NCBI GenBank assembly: GCA_022425565.1
Contig: JAKMFG010000067.1
Span: forward strand, 1-28,687
DNA from: Alphaproteobacteria bacterium
GTDB lineage: Bacteria; Pseudomonadota; Alphaproteobacteria; Puniceispirillales; Puniceispirillaceae
DNA length: 28,687 nucleotides
Direction: 5' to 3'
Of this stretch, positions 1 through 8,447 are shown one piece after another (within the stretch, counting starts at the first letter, position 1; each line of letters begins with the position of its first letter). Both the position numbers and the translations under genes were made by a program. The notes under the pieces are model-generated. The model saw nothing but the letters and a program-made list of their open reading frames with translations, did no database searches and had not been told where the DNA came from.

Positions 1-150
1 GCCAAGGAGTGCATTTTATCTGCATGAAGTTATTAAAATGTTGAAATATCAATATGATATTGATTAAAATGATGGTTTTTTGATCAAAAACTTGGGTGTT
101 TAATGGGATAAAATGCTGTTTTGGCAAAAATCAGTGTGCAAATCCTGTTG
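1..150. other. AT-rich intergenic island with palindromes
   Basis: This stretch is much richer in A and T than the genes around it and holds no convincing reading frame. A near-perfect palindrome, ATCAATATGATATTGAT (48-64), has 8-bp arms around a single G. A second, perfect palindrome, TTTTTGATCAAAAA, lies at 77-90. It sits downstream of the leftward gene that ends at 151, and whatever lies to its left is outside the window. It could be a promoter or operator for a gene to the left, or a terminator or attenuator region. No function can be assigned from sequence alone. Confidence 0.5.
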
Positions 151-930
151 TCAGATGATTGTCAGGTCGGGGCTTTCGCTGATCTCGGCTGTGGACAGGA
201 CCCGGAAATTGCTGGGGCGTTCATTTTGTGGCGTGATCGGATAGATAAATCGCTGGAATGGCCTCAGCGCGCCGCCATCGATCCTGACAAAGCCGTGGTG
301 GTAAAGCGGGGCCTGTACCGCAAAGGTTGCATCATAAATGATAGACAGCCATCGTCCGCATGGTGTGTCGAACTCATCGTCGAGAGGGGCGCCAGTGGCC
401 GGCACTCCCGCCGGCCAGTCCGTCTCCCCGGGGAGAGCCAGGAAATACAGCCGCATCGACCTGTTCTGCCCGACCGAGACCAGATTCTCGATTGCCGCGG
501 CGCTGACTTCGAGAAGCGCTGTCGGCGCGTCCTTGCCGGTAAAATCCAGTTCCGCCAGGCGAAGAAGGTTCTGCGAGCGCATGCCTGCGGGTGGCCGCTT
601 GCGGTCATAGATCTCGAGGTTGCTCATGAAGAGCGGCTCGTTCACCCGTTCGAGAATGCCAAGCGCACGCAGGGCAAGCCGCAGGCAGGCATCCTGGCGT
701 GACAGGTGACGGGTGATGTTTCCTGCCATTTCAAGACTCATCTCGAAGCTTGGGTCGAGCGCGCGGAGCGAGCGCATCATCTGGATAAGGGCGGTCTCGC
801 TCACATGCCGGTGCAGCGAGATCAGGAAATCACCGTTTGTCCGCCGAGCGAGCACGCCGCCTTCCGGCGGGGCTTTGTCGGCACTTGCCTGAGTGATGCC
901 GTTGCGGGTGATGGCAATCTGCGCGCGCAT
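151..930 (-). CDS. Hypothetical protein, possibly with a PAS-like domain
   Basis: This is a 259-residue soluble protein with no signal peptide or membrane segment. I chose the ATG at 930 because an AGGAG lies 4 bases upstream of it. An in-frame ATG at 1023 would add 31 low-complexity residues. The last third (a stretch reading YDATFAVQAPLYHHGFVRID, then FQRFIYPIT) vaguely resembles the end of the alphaproteobacterial PAS_5 type of sensory domain, where a ligand-pocket strand is followed by an 'RF..P.' strand. I do not recognise the family with confidence. It stands alone, divergent from the DUF1285 gene, with a 216-bp shared upstream region. A profile search against PAS_5 (PF07310) would settle it. 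Confidence 0.6.
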   Translation of the reverse strand: MRAQIAITRNGITQASADKAPPEGGVLARRTNGDFLISLHRHVSETALIQMMRSLRALDPSFEMSLEMAGNITRHLSRQDACLRLALRALGILERVNEPLFMSNLEIYDRKRPPAGMRSQNLLRLAELDFTGKDAPTALLEVSAAAIENLVSVGQNRSMRLYFLALPGETDWPAGVPATGAPLDDEFDTPCGRWLSIIYDATFAVQAPLYHHGFVRIDGGALRPFQRFIYPITPQNERPSNFRVLSTAEISESPDLTII

Positions 931-1146
931 CAGTCTCCTGCCTGTCGAGGAGTCCCTTGAATTGCGGGTGTGGGTGGGCGCATTCCCACCATTTATGAAT
1001 TGGCCCAACAGCCATTCTGTCACATCAAGGTTAATTTCCCGTCAACAGCAGATGCGCCCCAGGACGGGCAACGGGTGACGATACGCCGCCCGAAAATTTG
1101 CCTGCAGGGAATGTTTCTTCGCCTGTCTTCACGCTAGACTGTCGTC

Positions 1147-1713
1147 ATGATGAATAATCAAGACACAGATGCCGGCGGGGCGGCGGGCTCCGGTAAGGCT
1201 GTCGAGCACGACCGGGCATTCAAGGAACTGCGCCAGCCGACACCGCAGGAGTTTGATATCCGTATCGCCGCTGACGGCAGCTGGTACCATGAAGGCGGGC
1301 TGATCGGCCGTCCGGCGCTGGTGAAGCTGTTTTCAACCGTGTTGCGGCGCGAGGCCGACGGCAGCTACTGGCTGGTGACACCGGTGGAGCGGGGTCGCAT
1401 CGACGTTGAGGACGCGCCCTTTATTGTCACCTCGCTTGCCGTCAGCGGCGAGGGCGAGACACGGCAGCTGACCTTCCGCACGAATGTCGATGACGAGGTT
1501 CACCTCGGCCCGGACAACGCATTGGCCATGCGCATGCCGCCGCAAGGTGGCGATGACCTCCGTCCCTACATCATGGTGCGCGACGGGCTCGAGGCGCTGG
1601 TGGCAAGGCCGGTATTCTATGAGCTCGCCGAAATGAGTCAGCCCGGACCGGACGGTCTGCTGGGTGTCTGGAGCGGCGGGGTTTTCTTTGCGCTGGAGGG
1701 AGAGGAACGGTGA
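1147..1713 (+). CDS. DUF1285 family protein
   Basis: This 188-residue protein matches my memory of the DUF1285 family in length and in several motifs. There is a DGSWYHEGG strand near residue 45, a stretch about residues 60-85 (LVKLFSTVLRRE, then YWLVTPVERGRIDVEDAPF), and a later run reading FRTNVDDEVHLGPDNAL. The family is widespread in proteobacteria, adopts a small beta-rich fold, and has no established reaction. The start is an ATG directly followed by a second ATG, and the ribosome binding site is weak. The stop overlaps the start of the NUDIX gene by 4 bases, so the two are probably translated together. It heads a rightward string that runs at least to the CCA enzyme. Confidence 0.85.
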   Translation: MMNNQDTDAGGAAGSGKAVEHDRAFKELRQPTPQEFDIRIAADGSWYHEGGLIGRPALVKLFSTVLRREADGSYWLVTPVERGRIDVEDAPFIVTSLAVSGEGETRQLTFRTNVDDEVHLGPDNALAMRMPPQGGDDLRPYIMVRDGLEALVARPVFYELAEMSQPGPDGLLGVWSGGVFFALEGEER

Positions 1714-2303
1714 CCGACATGGCCCGCCTTCTTCTGGAAACTGACCGTCTCAATCCTGTGCCTGTGCGGCTCCACGAGACGGCGGGGCGGCCGTCGGCGG
1801 TGCTTGTCGGGCTGATGCAACGCCGGGATGGCTGGCATGTGATCATGACAGAAAGGGCGCATCATCTGGCCCATCATGCGGGCCAGATCGCCTTTCCGGG
1901 CGGCAAGGTCGATGCCGCCGACCCTGATCTGGTGGCGACAGCGCTGCGCGAGGCGGATGAAGAGGTGTCCTTGCCGAGATCACATGTTGAAATTCTGGGT
2001 GGTCTGGACACGGTAAAGAGCCCGGTGGGGTTTGTCGTCCAACCGGTCGTTGGGCTTGTTGATGCCGACGTGACGCTTTGCGCTGCACCGGATGAGGTGG
2101 CGCAGGTGCTCGTCCTGCCGCTGGCCCCGCTGATCGACCCGCAGCGGCATGTCAGGCAAAGCTATATCCGCGAGGGGCAGCGCCGCGAGGTGTGGGTGAT
2201 CGAGGATAACCAGTATAATATCTGGGGTCTTTCGGCTTCTATTCTTGTCGACCTCGGCAAGCGGATGTCGCGGACAGCAGGGACCGGTAGCAGAAGGGAC
2301 TGA
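1710..2303 (+). CDS. NUDIX hydrolase, CoA pyrophosphatase type
   Basis: The 197-residue protein carries a complete Nudix box: GGK at about residue 64, then READEEVSL, giving the G-x5-E-x7-RE-x2-EE pattern that binds Mg. Just upstream is H-x-GQIAFPGG, the signature of the NudL/CoA pyrophosphatase branch, whose members split coenzyme A or its thioesters into phosphopantetheine and 3',5'-ADP. It starts with GTG inside the stop of the previous gene (GTGA, 4-base overlap) behind GGAGAG. An ATG at 1719 is an alternative. The CoA specificity is inferred from the motif and is not proven. Confidence 0.88.
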   Translation: MTDMARLLLETDRLNPVPVRLHETAGRPSAVLVGLMQRRDGWHVIMTERAHHLAHHAGQIAFPGGKVDAADPDLVATALREADEEVSLPRSHVEILGGLDTVKSPVGFVVQPVVGLVDADVTLCAAPDEVAQVLVLPLAPLIDPQRHVRQSYIREGQRREVWVIEDNQYNIWGLSASILVDLGKRMSRTAGTGSRRD

Positions 2304-2305
2304 TC

Positions 2306-2605
2306 ATGCGTCGTTATATCATCATTGCCATTGCCATCATGGCGGCCATTCTGGTGATGAGCCTTGTGAAGATGGTTCAGGCACGCCGGGCCAGGGCACG
2401 CGGTGAAATCCCGCACAAGACTTCAGGAATCGATATCTCGCATGTCATTGGGGCACTTGTCGGTCTTGCGGTGTTCTTCGTCGGCGCCGTGCTTCTTGAA
2501 AGCGGAGCATCGGCCCCCTGGACGGCTTATGAGCCGGCGACATTGAAGGACGGAAAAATCTCGTCGGGGAATTTTTCCGGAGGAGCGGATGGCGGCAACG
2601 ACTGA
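2306..2605 (+). CDS. Small membrane protein, DUF6111-like
   Basis: The 99-residue protein has two hydrophobic segments (about residues 3-22 and 48-66) separated by a basic loop rich in arginine, so it is probably an inner-membrane protein with two spans. The tail reads YEPATLKDGKISSGNF. This Y-x-P-A...DG...G-x-F pattern, together with its place between a NUDIX gene and the CCA enzyme, recalls the DUF6111 proteins of alphaproteobacteria. I assign that family from pattern and context only. It starts 2 bases after the preceding stop and overlaps the CCA gene by 17 bases, so it is part of the same transcript. Its function is unknown. Confidence 0.75.
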   Translation: MRRYIIIAIAIMAAILVMSLVKMVQARRARARGEIPHKTSGIDISHVIGALVGLAVFFVGAVLLESGASAPWTAYEPATLKDGKISSGNFSGGADGGND

Positions 2606-3866
2606 GCCTGGCGCAGCCGCTTTTCCGGTGCCGTCACTGGCTGAACGGCTGTTTGCACTGGCGCGCATGCAAGGGTATGAGGCGAGGATTGTCGGCGGTG
2701 CGGTCCGTGACTGGCTGGCCAGCCTGCCGATCGGCGATATCGACATGGCCGTCGCCGTGCCGATCGATGCATTTGCCGATGCCTGCCGCGCCGACGGACT
2801 TCGCGTGATTGAGACCGGGCTGTCGCACGGCACAGTGACGGTGCTGAGCCCGACCCGTTTGGATGGGGCCCGTTTGGATGGGGCCAGTCCGGATTGGGGC
2901 GGGCCCATCGAGGTGACACAAACCCGGGTCGATCTCGAGACTGACGGCAGGCATGCCGTGGTTGGGTTCAGCGACGACTGGAAGGCTGATGCGTTGCGTC
3001 GGGATTTCACCATCAATGCCATCTATATCGACGCTGACGGCCAGATTGACGATCCGCTTGGTGGTATCGCCGATCTCGAGGCCGGCATCCTGCGTTTTGC
3101 TGGAACTGCCGCGCAGCGCGTGGAAGAGGATGCGCTGCGCATGCTGCGCTATTGCCGCTTCCTGCCACGGTTCGGGTCGGCAGGTATCGATCCTGATGCC
3201 GCTGCTGCCCTGCGTGATGCAGCTGGAACAGCTGCGCATCTGTCTGGCGAGCGCGTCGCTGCGGAGTGCCGCCGGCTGTTCGGCATGAATGATGGTGTGG
3301 CGGGAATGCGGCTTTTGCAGGATACCGGCATTGCGGCGCATGCTCTTGGCGTGATGCTGGAGCTCGAGCATCTGGACCATCTTGCAGACAAGGCGGGATT
3401 TGACGCCGGGATCGACCCGTTTCATGCATGGATCGTCAGACTTGCTGCGCTGACAGCCCCGGGACGTGCGCCTGTTCTGGCGCAGCGGTTGCGGCTGTCG
3501 CGGCAGGACAGCCGGCTTTTTGCCGGTCTGGATTCCGATGATCCGGCACAGACGGCGGCGCTGCTGACCGGGCCTGGCTGGCAGCAGGGCGCTTATGTCA
3601 TGGTACGTGACCAGCTGCCGCCAGCAGCGATGCTGGTGGTTGCCGCGGCGCGGTGCGGCCGTGCCGCCGACCCGGATCATCTCGCCACACTGGCATCCTG
3701 GAGGCCTCCGGAATTCCCTTTGGCTGCTGCCGATTTATTGTCGCATGGCGTTGACAAGGGGCCGCGCTTGGGAGAGATGTTACGCGCTGCCGAAGCCCAT
3801 TGGGTCGAACAGGATTTCGCACCCTCAAGGCAGGACCTGATCGATTTTGCCATGACGCCAGGCTGA
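2589..3866 (+). CDS. cca: CCA tRNA nucleotidyltransferase / poly(A) polymerase family protein
   Basis: This is a 425-residue class II nucleotidyltransferase. It shows the head motif GGAVRD (residues 36-41) and the metal-binding DID (50-52), then the RRDFTINAIYID motif near 137 and the EEDALRMLRYCRF motif near 180. These proteins add or repair the 3' CCA end of tRNAs, and some relatives polyadenylate RNA. The start ATG has AGGAG 4 bases upstream and lies inside the end of the previous gene. An oddity is that residues 90-104 are encoded by three 15-bp units (RLDGA, RLDGA, SPDWG), the first two identical at DNA level. They are inserted in the loop before the strand that normally reads 'EVTTLR.D.ETDGRHA'. 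The rest of the protein looks normal. Confidence 0.93.
   Translation: MAATTEPGAAAFPVPSLAERLFALARMQGYEARIVGGAVRDWLASLPIGDIDMAVAVPIDAFADACRADGLRVIETGLSHGTVTVLSPTRLDGARLDGASPDWGGPIEVTQTRVDLETDGRHAVVGFSDDWKADALRRDFTINAIYIDADGQIDDPLGGIADLEAGILRFAGTAAQRVEEDALRMLRYCRFLPRFGSAGIDPDAAAALRDAAGTAAHLSGERVAAECRRLFGMNDGVAGMRLLQDTGIAAHALGVMLELEHLDHLADKAGFDAGIDPFHAWIVRLAALTAPGRAPVLAQRLRLSRQDSRLFAGLDSDDPAQTAALLTGPGWQQGAYVMVRDQLPPAAMLVVAAARCGRAADPDHLATLASWRPPEFPLAAADLLSHGVDKGPRLGEMLRAAEAHWVEQDFAPSRQDLIDFAMTPG
2856..2900 (+). repeat. 15-bp in-frame tandem repeat inside cca
   Basis: There are three consecutive 15-bp units. 2856-2870 and 2871-2885 are identical (CGTTTGGATGGGGCC, encoding RLDGA). 2886-2900 is diverged (AGTCCGGATTGGGGC, encoding SPDWG). 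The reading frame is kept. It looks like a recent slippage duplication on top of an older one. Confidence 0.9.
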
Positions 3867-3887
3867 CAAGTATGGATCACCGCCATC

Positions 3888-4796
3888 ATGAATGACAGCA
3901 CGACACATCCGCAGGAAGGTGCGTTCGACTCTCAGAAGTTCGACGGCCAGAAGTTTGACGCCCAGAAAACTGCTGCTGCCGAATGGTTCGCCAGCCTTCG
4001 CGATTCGATCTGCGCCACTTTCGAGACGATCGAGGGGGAATGTCCCGAATCGCGGCAGGACGGTCTCGAGCCTGGCCGTTTCGAGCGCAAGGCCTGGCAG
4101 CGTGACGGCGGCGGTGGTGGTGTGATGAGCGTCATGCATGGCCGTGTTTTTGAAAAAGTCGGGGTAAATATCTCGACTGTGCATGGCGCCTTTTCCGAGG
4201 AATTTCGCGAGCGTATTCCCGGCGCAGGCGAAGATGGCACCTTCTGGGCATCGGGTATCTCGTTGGTTGCGCACCCGCGTAATCCGCATGTGCCGGCGGC
4301 GCATATGAACACCCGTTTTATTGTCACGACCAAGGCCTGGTTTGGCGGTGGCGGCGACCTGACACCGATCTTTCCCGACGGCGCGGCGGGAGACGCGTTC
4401 CACGCAGCAATGCGGCAGGCCTGTGATGACCACGACCCGGAGTATTACCCTCGCTTCAAGGCATGGTGTGACGAGTATTTCTATCTGCCACACCGGCAGG
4501 AGCCTCGCGGCGCCGGCGGAATTTTCTATGACAATCTGGACAGCGGCGACCGCGATGCCGATTTCGCCTTTACCCGCGATGTCGGCGAGGCGTTTCACCA
4601 GGGCTATGCGGGAATCGTGCGATCGCGCATGGACCGCAGCTGGGACGAGGCCGACCGGCACCATCAGCTGGTCCGGCGCGGACGCTATGTCGAGTTCAAC
4701 CTGCTGTATGACCGGGGCACGCTTTTCGGGCTGAAAACAGGCGGAAATATCGAGGCAATCCTGATGAGCCTGCCGCCAGAGGTGCGCTGGCCCTGA
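3888..4796 (+). CDS. hemF: Oxygen-dependent coproporphyrinogen III oxidase
   Basis: This 302-residue enzyme oxidatively decarboxylates coproporphyrinogen III to protoporphyrinogen IX with O2, a late step of heme synthesis in the cytoplasm. Family signatures visible are GVNISTVHG (residues 92-100), HMNTRF (139-144), [10 protein letters not shown] (151-160) and the C-terminal run [16 protein letters not shown], then MSLPP. Length is normal for bacterial HemF. Residues 13-27 are a threefold pentapeptide ([15 protein letters not shown]) in the otherwise variable N-terminus. The start ATG has no clear ribosome binding site and follows the CCA stop by 21 bases. Heme supply fits the bc1 operon just downstream, though the 244-bp gap suggests petABC has its own promoter. 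Confidence 0.95.
   Translation: MNDSTTHPQEGAFDSQKFDGQKFDAQKTAAAEWFASLRDSICATFETIEGECPESRQDGLEPGRFERKAWQRDGGGGGVMSVMHGRVFEKVGVNISTVHGAFSEEFRERIPGAGEDGTFWASGISLVAHPRNPHVPAAHMNTRFIVTTKAWFGGGGDLTPIFPDGAAGDAFHAAMRQACDDHDPEYYPRFKAWCDEYFYLPHRQEPRGAGGIFYDNLDSGDRDADFAFTRDVGEAFHQGYAGIVRSRMDRSWDEADRHHQLVRRGRYVEFNLLYDRGTLFGLKTGGNIEAILMSLPPEVRWP
3924..3968 (+). repeat. 15-bp in-frame tandem repeat inside hemF
   Basis: Three 15-bp units (3924-3938, 3939-3953, 3954-3968) encode [10 protein letters not shown] and FDAQK. The units differ mostly at the third residue and at synonymous third bases, so this array is older than the one in cca. Confidence 0.85.
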
Positions 4797-5040
4797 GCCT
4801 GTGGCAGCCACCGTCCGTCCGGTTCGCGGGGTGCGACGGATAGCGCGCTTATTTTTTCGTATTTCATGGCAATATCTACTGCAATACCGGGGTGTCTCAT
4901 GCTAGAACGTCGGCGGCTGACTGAAGGTGCCTTACATGTCATGCCGCTGCCGCCCGGCAGGAGCCTGGAGGGAGATTTCCGTGGTGGTCCGTTTCGGACC
5001 GCGTGCGGGAATGTGTGGGGCTGTTTTGAAAGAGGGAAAA

Positions 5041-5601
5041 ATGGCAAATACGAACTCGAAGCCCGGGGCTTCGGACGTCGATGGTCACGAGCCCGATCGT
5101 CGTGACTTCATCGTCGTCGCGACCTACGCCATGGGCGCGGTGGGTGGTGCTGCTGTTGTCTGGCCGCTGATCGACCAGATGAACCCGGCCGCTGATACGC
5201 TGGCACTGGCCAGCACCGAGGTAGATGTCTCGAAGATCGCGGAAGGTCAGGCCATCACGGTTACCTGGCGTGGCAAACCTGTTTTCATCCGTCACCGGAC
5301 CGCTGACGAAATTATGCGTGCAAACGCGATCGACAGCGCTGAGCTGCGTGATCCGGAAGAGGACGAGACCCGCGTTCAAAAACCCGAGCTTCTCGTGGTT
5401 CTTGGCGTATGCACCCATCTCGGCTGTGTCCCGCTCGGTCAGAAGACCGGCGAGGTCAAAGGCGAGTATGACGGCTGGTTCTGCCCGTGCCACGGCTCGC
5501 CCTACGATACCTCCGGCCGGATCCGCAAAGGTCCTGCGCCGACAAATCTCGAGGTTCCACCTTATTCCTTTCTTTCCGACGGCGTGATCCGCATCGGTTG
5601 A
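5041..5601 (+). CDS. petA: Ubiquinol-cytochrome c reductase, Rieske iron-sulfur subunit
   Basis: The 186-residue Rieske protein of complex III passes one electron from ubiquinol to cytochrome c1 through a 2Fe-2S cluster. The cluster ligands are plain: C124-T-H126-L-G-C129 and C148-P-C150-H151-G-S. The Cys129/Cys150 pair forms the usual disulfide. A twin-arginine signal anchor is visible (RRDFIV at residues 20-25, then a hydrophobic span to about 43), as expected for Tat export of a folded protein. I chose the ATG at 5041 because GAGGG sits 5 bases upstream and the protein then has the usual length. Longer in-frame starts reach back to 4927 but add non-homologous residues. It is the first gene of petABC. 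Confidence 0.97.
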   Translation: MANTNSKPGASDVDGHEPDRRDFIVVATYAMGAVGGAAVVWPLIDQMNPAADTLALASTEVDVSKIAEGQAITVTWRGKPVFIRHRTADEIMRANAIDSAELRDPEEDETRVQKPELLVVLGVCTHLGCVPLGQKTGEVKGEYDGWFCPCHGSPYDTSGRIRKGPAPTNLEVPPYSFLSDGVIRIG

Positions 5602-5632
5602 TCTGACAGTTTCACTGGAGGCTATTGGTTCC

Positions 5633-6859
5633 ATGTCTGCTGAAAAATTCTCGAATCCGGTCGTGCGGTGGATTGACCACCGTCTTCCCGTGTTCTCGAT
5701 GCTTGATCACGAGAAGTACGACTATCCCGTTCCGAAGAACCTCAACTACATGTGGAACTTCGGTGTTCTTGCCGGTCTTGCGCTGGTGATCATGATCGTC
5801 ACCGGCATTGTGCTGGCGATGAACTACACCGCCCATATCGACCATGCCTTCGGTTCGGTCGAGCGCATCATGCGCGACGTTAATCATGGCTGGCTGATCC
5901 GCTACATCCATATGAACACGGCGAGCTTCTTCTTCATCGTCGTCTACATTCACATGTTCCGCGGACTTTATTACGGCTCCTACAAGGCCCCGCGCGAACT
6001 GCTGTGGATGCTTGGTGTCGTTATCTTCCTTTTGATGATGGCAACGGCCTTCATGGGATACGTTCTTCCCTGGGGACAGATGAGCTTCTGGGGCGCGACG
6101 GTGATTACCAACCTGTTCTCGGCCATCCCGTTTGTTGGCGAGAGCATTGTGGTCTTCCTCTGGGGAGGCTTCTCGGTCGATAACCCGACATTGAACCGGT
6201 TCTTCTCGCTTCATTATCTGATGCCGTTCCTGATTGCCGGCGTGGTTGTTCTGCACATCGTGGCACTGCATCGCTTCGGCTCTAACAACCCGATCGGCAT
6301 CGATGCCAAGGGGCCGCAGGACACCATATCCTTCCATCCCTACTACACGATGAAGGACATGGTCGGGATCGCGATGTTCCTGCTGCTGCTGGCAGTGGCT
6401 GTGTTCTTCTTCCCGAACGCCATGGGCCACCCGGACAACTACATTCCGGCCAACCCGATGCAGACCCCGGCGCATATCGTTCCTGAATGGTATTTCCTGC
6501 CGTTCTACGCGATCCTGCGTGCGGTGCCGGACAAGCTCGGCGGCGTGCTGCTGATGTTCAGCGCGATCTTCGTGCTGTTCGTCCTGCCGTGGCTCGACCG
6601 CTCGCCGGTCCGCTCGGCACGGTTCCGTCCGGTGTTCCGCATCTTCTTCTGGCTGCTGTTCATCGACTGCATCCTTCTCGGCTATCTCGGTGGCATGCCG
6701 GCCGAGGGCATCTATGTTCTGCTCTCGCGCCTCGCCACCGCATGGTATTTCCTGCACTTCCTGGTGATCCTGCCGATGCTGAGCGTGTTCGAGACAACAA
6801 AACCACTGCCGAAGTCGATTTCCGAACCGGTGCTGGCGACAGCGAGGGGAGTGGCCTGA
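5633..6859 (+). CDS. petB: Ubiquinol-cytochrome c reductase, cytochrome b subunit
   Basis: The 408-residue integral membrane protein carries both quinone sites and the two b hemes of complex III. The four heme ligands are conserved with the usual spacing: H93 and H107 in one helix, H194 and H208 in another. The Qo-site motif PEWY is at residues 284-287. About eight hydrophobic spans are visible. GGAGG lies 12 bases before the ATG. The stop codon overlaps the start of the cytochrome c1 gene by one base (TGATG). A long open frame on the opposite strand (5612-6757) is a shadow caused by codon bias. Confidence 0.98.
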   Translation: MSAEKFSNPVVRWIDHRLPVFSMLDHEKYDYPVPKNLNYMWNFGVLAGLALVIMIVTGIVLAMNYTAHIDHAFGSVERIMRDVNHGWLIRYIHMNTASFFFIVVYIHMFRGLYYGSYKAPRELLWMLGVVIFLLMMATAFMGYVLPWGQMSFWGATVITNLFSAIPFVGESIVVFLWGGFSVDNPTLNRFFSLHYLMPFLIAGVVVLHIVALHRFGSNNPIGIDAKGPQDTISFHPYYTMKDMVGIAMFLLLLAVAVFFFPNAMGHPDNYIPANPMQTPAHIVPEWYFLPFYAILRAVPDKLGGVLLMFSAIFVLFVLPWLDRSPVRSARFRPVFRIFFWLLFIDCILLGYLGGMPAEGIYVLLSRLATAWYFLHFLVILPMLSVFETTKPLPKSISEPVLATARGVA

Positions 6860-7629
6860 TGCGCAAGTTTCTGATCGCTTCGGTTACAGCGATTGCCGCC
6901 ATGATCGGCCTTGCTTCACCTGCCATGTCGGCGGGAGGGGGCGACGTCAAGCTGCAGGCCGGTGAATGGAGCTTCACCGGGCCCTTCGGCTATTTCGACA
7001 AGGCCGCCCTGCAGCGCGGCTTCCAGGTTTACCGGGATGTCTGTGCAGGCTGTCAGGGGATCGACTATATCGCGTGCCGTAACCTTGCCGACCTTGGCTA
7101 TAACGAAGCCGAGATCAAGGCCATCGCTGCCGAATACGAGGTGATGGACGGTCCGGATGACGAGGGCGAGATGTTCATGCGTCCGGCACGTCCGGCCGAT
7201 ATCATCCCGAACCCTTACCGGAACGACAACGAGGCCCGCGCCAGCAACAACGGTGCGATGCCGCCAGATCTGTCGTTGATTGCCAAGGCCCGCGCTAACG
7301 GACCGGACTATCTCTACAGCCTGCTTCTTGGCTATGTGGATGCGCCGACCAATCAGGATGTTCCGGATGGCATGCATTACAACAATGCCTATTCGGGCAA
7401 TCTGATCGCGATGCCGCAGCCGATCTATGGCGATGATGTGGAATATGCCGACGGGTCACCGACGACGCCCGAGGGATTGTCCGCCGATGTCACCAACTTC
7501 CTGATGTGGTCCGCCGAGCCGAAGCTCGAGGTTCGCAAGCGGATTGGTGTTGCCGCGGTGTTCTTCCTGTCGATCTTCCTGGTGATGTCCTACTTCGCCA
7601 AGCGCCGTGTCTGGGCGGATCTTCACTAA
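6859..7629 (+). CDS. petC: Ubiquinol-cytochrome c reductase, cytochrome c1 subunit, with altered heme motif
   Basis: This 256-residue protein takes electrons from the Rieske centre to soluble cytochrome c. A signal peptide ends near AMSA (residues 22-25) and a C-terminal anchor helix lies at about 231-248 (IGVAAVFFLSIFLVMSYF). The sixth heme ligand region is present (IAMPQP, M185), as are PPDLSLI and DVTNFLMWSAEP. The oddity is that the heme attachment site reads C62-A-G-C65-Q66 instead of C-x-x-C-H. The proximal histidine is therefore replaced by glutamine (codon CAG at 7054-7056), and the family's YRNL is ACRNL with an extra Cys73. Both changes are single-base differences from the expected codons. 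It could be real or a sequencing or consensus error. I chose the ATG at 6859 for the signal peptide and the one-base overlap with petB. Confidence 0.95.
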   Translation: MRKFLIASVTAIAAMIGLASPAMSAGGGDVKLQAGEWSFTGPFGYFDKAALQRGFQVYRDVCAGCQGIDYIACRNLADLGYNEAEIKAIAAEYEVMDGPDDEGEMFMRPARPADIIPNPYRNDNEARASNNGAMPPDLSLIAKARANGPDYLYSLLLGYVDAPTNQDVPDGMHYNNAYSGNLIAMPQPIYGDDVEYADGSPTTPEGLSADVTNFLMWSAEPKLEVRKRIGVAAVFFLSIFLVMSYFAKRRVWADLH

Positions 7630-7682
7630 GATTCGGGTCCGCAAAGGGCGGCGCGCCACAGGGCGCACCAGACAGACAAAAC

Positions 7683-7710
7683 AAAACCCCCGGTCAAGAC
7701 CGGGGGTTTT
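7683..7710. terminator. Bidirectional intrinsic terminator between petC and the convergent hydrolase gene
   Basis: The inverted repeat AAAACCCCCGGTC (7683-7695) and GACCGGGGGTTTT (7698-7710) forms a very stable GC-rich hairpin with a T run on the right (to 7712). On the other strand there is also a T run. It lies 53 bases after petC and 31 bases after the leftward gene ending at 7742, so it can stop transcription from both sides. Confidence 0.93.
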
Positions 7711-7741
7711 TTGTTGCCTTCAGAACGGACGAGCAGATGGC

Positions 7742-8419
7742 CTAGCGGCTGACCCTGTCAAGGAAGGCGAGGGTGCGTTCCCATGCAATTTCTGCAGCAC
7801 TGGCGTCGAACTGGCCGCGCGCGTCGCAATTGAAGCCGTGATCGGCATCATAGATATGGGAAATAACAGCCGGGTCGGCGTCGGCCTGCGCCTTGATGAA
7901 GGTGTTCACGCCCTCCATCGGAATGGTCTGGTCATGCTCGCCGAAATGCGCCAGCACCGGGCAGTGGGCGACAAGCCCTGCTTTCGATGGCAGCTCGCCA
8001 CCATAATAGGATACAGCGCCGGCAACGCCGTTCAGGCAGGTGGCCGCACGCCAGGCAAGTGATCCACCCCAACAGAACCCGACGACGCTGACCGGACCTG
8101 CCGCTGCGGCGGCACGGATGGAGGCTGAAACATCGAACAGGGCATCTGCATCCACAGCGTTCTTCAGGGCGATGCCGCGTTCTTTGCCGGCGGCATCATA
8201 ATCAAGTTCCACACCGGGCTCTGCGCGGTCGAACATGGCAGGTGCGACGGCATAGTATCCTGCTTCCGCAAAGCGGCGGGGAAGGTCGCGAATATGCCCG
8301 TTCAGGCCAAAAATTTCCTGCAGTATGACAATGCCGCCACGCGCGGCACCCGGGTCGCCCGCAACGGCTGCATCGAGTGTGTGGCCGTCCTCGGCCTCAA
8401 TCTTAATCGTCTGCGTCAT
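7742..8419 (-). CDS. Dienelactone hydrolase family protein
   Basis: This is a 225-residue alpha/beta hydrolase. The catalytic triad of the dienelactone hydrolase family is visible: Cys116 in GFCWGG, Asp163 in GEHDQTIP and His194 in DADHGF. Glu35 lies in the ILQEIFGLN motif that orients the cysteine. Members open cyclic lactones (carboxymethylenebutenolidase), but many have unknown substrates, and nothing nearby belongs to aromatic degradation, so the substrate is open. I chose the ATG at 8419 (MTQTIKIEAEDG) behind AGGGG. An open frame continues upstream to 8599 but overlaps ychF and lacks homology. It is the last gene of the leftward string starting at prs. Confidence 0.9.
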   Translation of the reverse strand: MTQTIKIEAEDGHTLDAAVAGDPGAARGGIVILQEIFGLNGHIRDLPRRFAEAGYYAVAPAMFDRAEPGVELDYDAAGKERGIALKNAVDADALFDVSASIRAAAAAGPVSVVGFCWGGSLAWRAATCLNGVAGAVSYYGGELPSKAGLVAHCPVLAHFGEHDQTIPMEGVNTFIKAQADADPAVISHIYDADHGFNCDARGQFDASAAEIAWERTLAFLDRVSR

Positions 8420-8447
8420 TCTGTCACCCCTGATCGAAAGGGTGTTA

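Noticed and set aside
2634..3680. 348-codon leftward open frame across cca
   Set aside because: Shadow of cca; no family resemblance and no ribosome binding site.
4814..4856. Hairpin TCCGTC/GACGGA followed by a T run after hemF, possible terminator
   Set aside because: The arms are short, the loop is 15 bases, and the T run starts 10 bases beyond the stem, so it is not a convincing terminator.
5612..6757. 381-codon open frame antisense to cytochrome b
   Set aside because: It lies wholly across petB, has a His/Glu/Arg-rich composition typical of shadow frames, and resembles no family.
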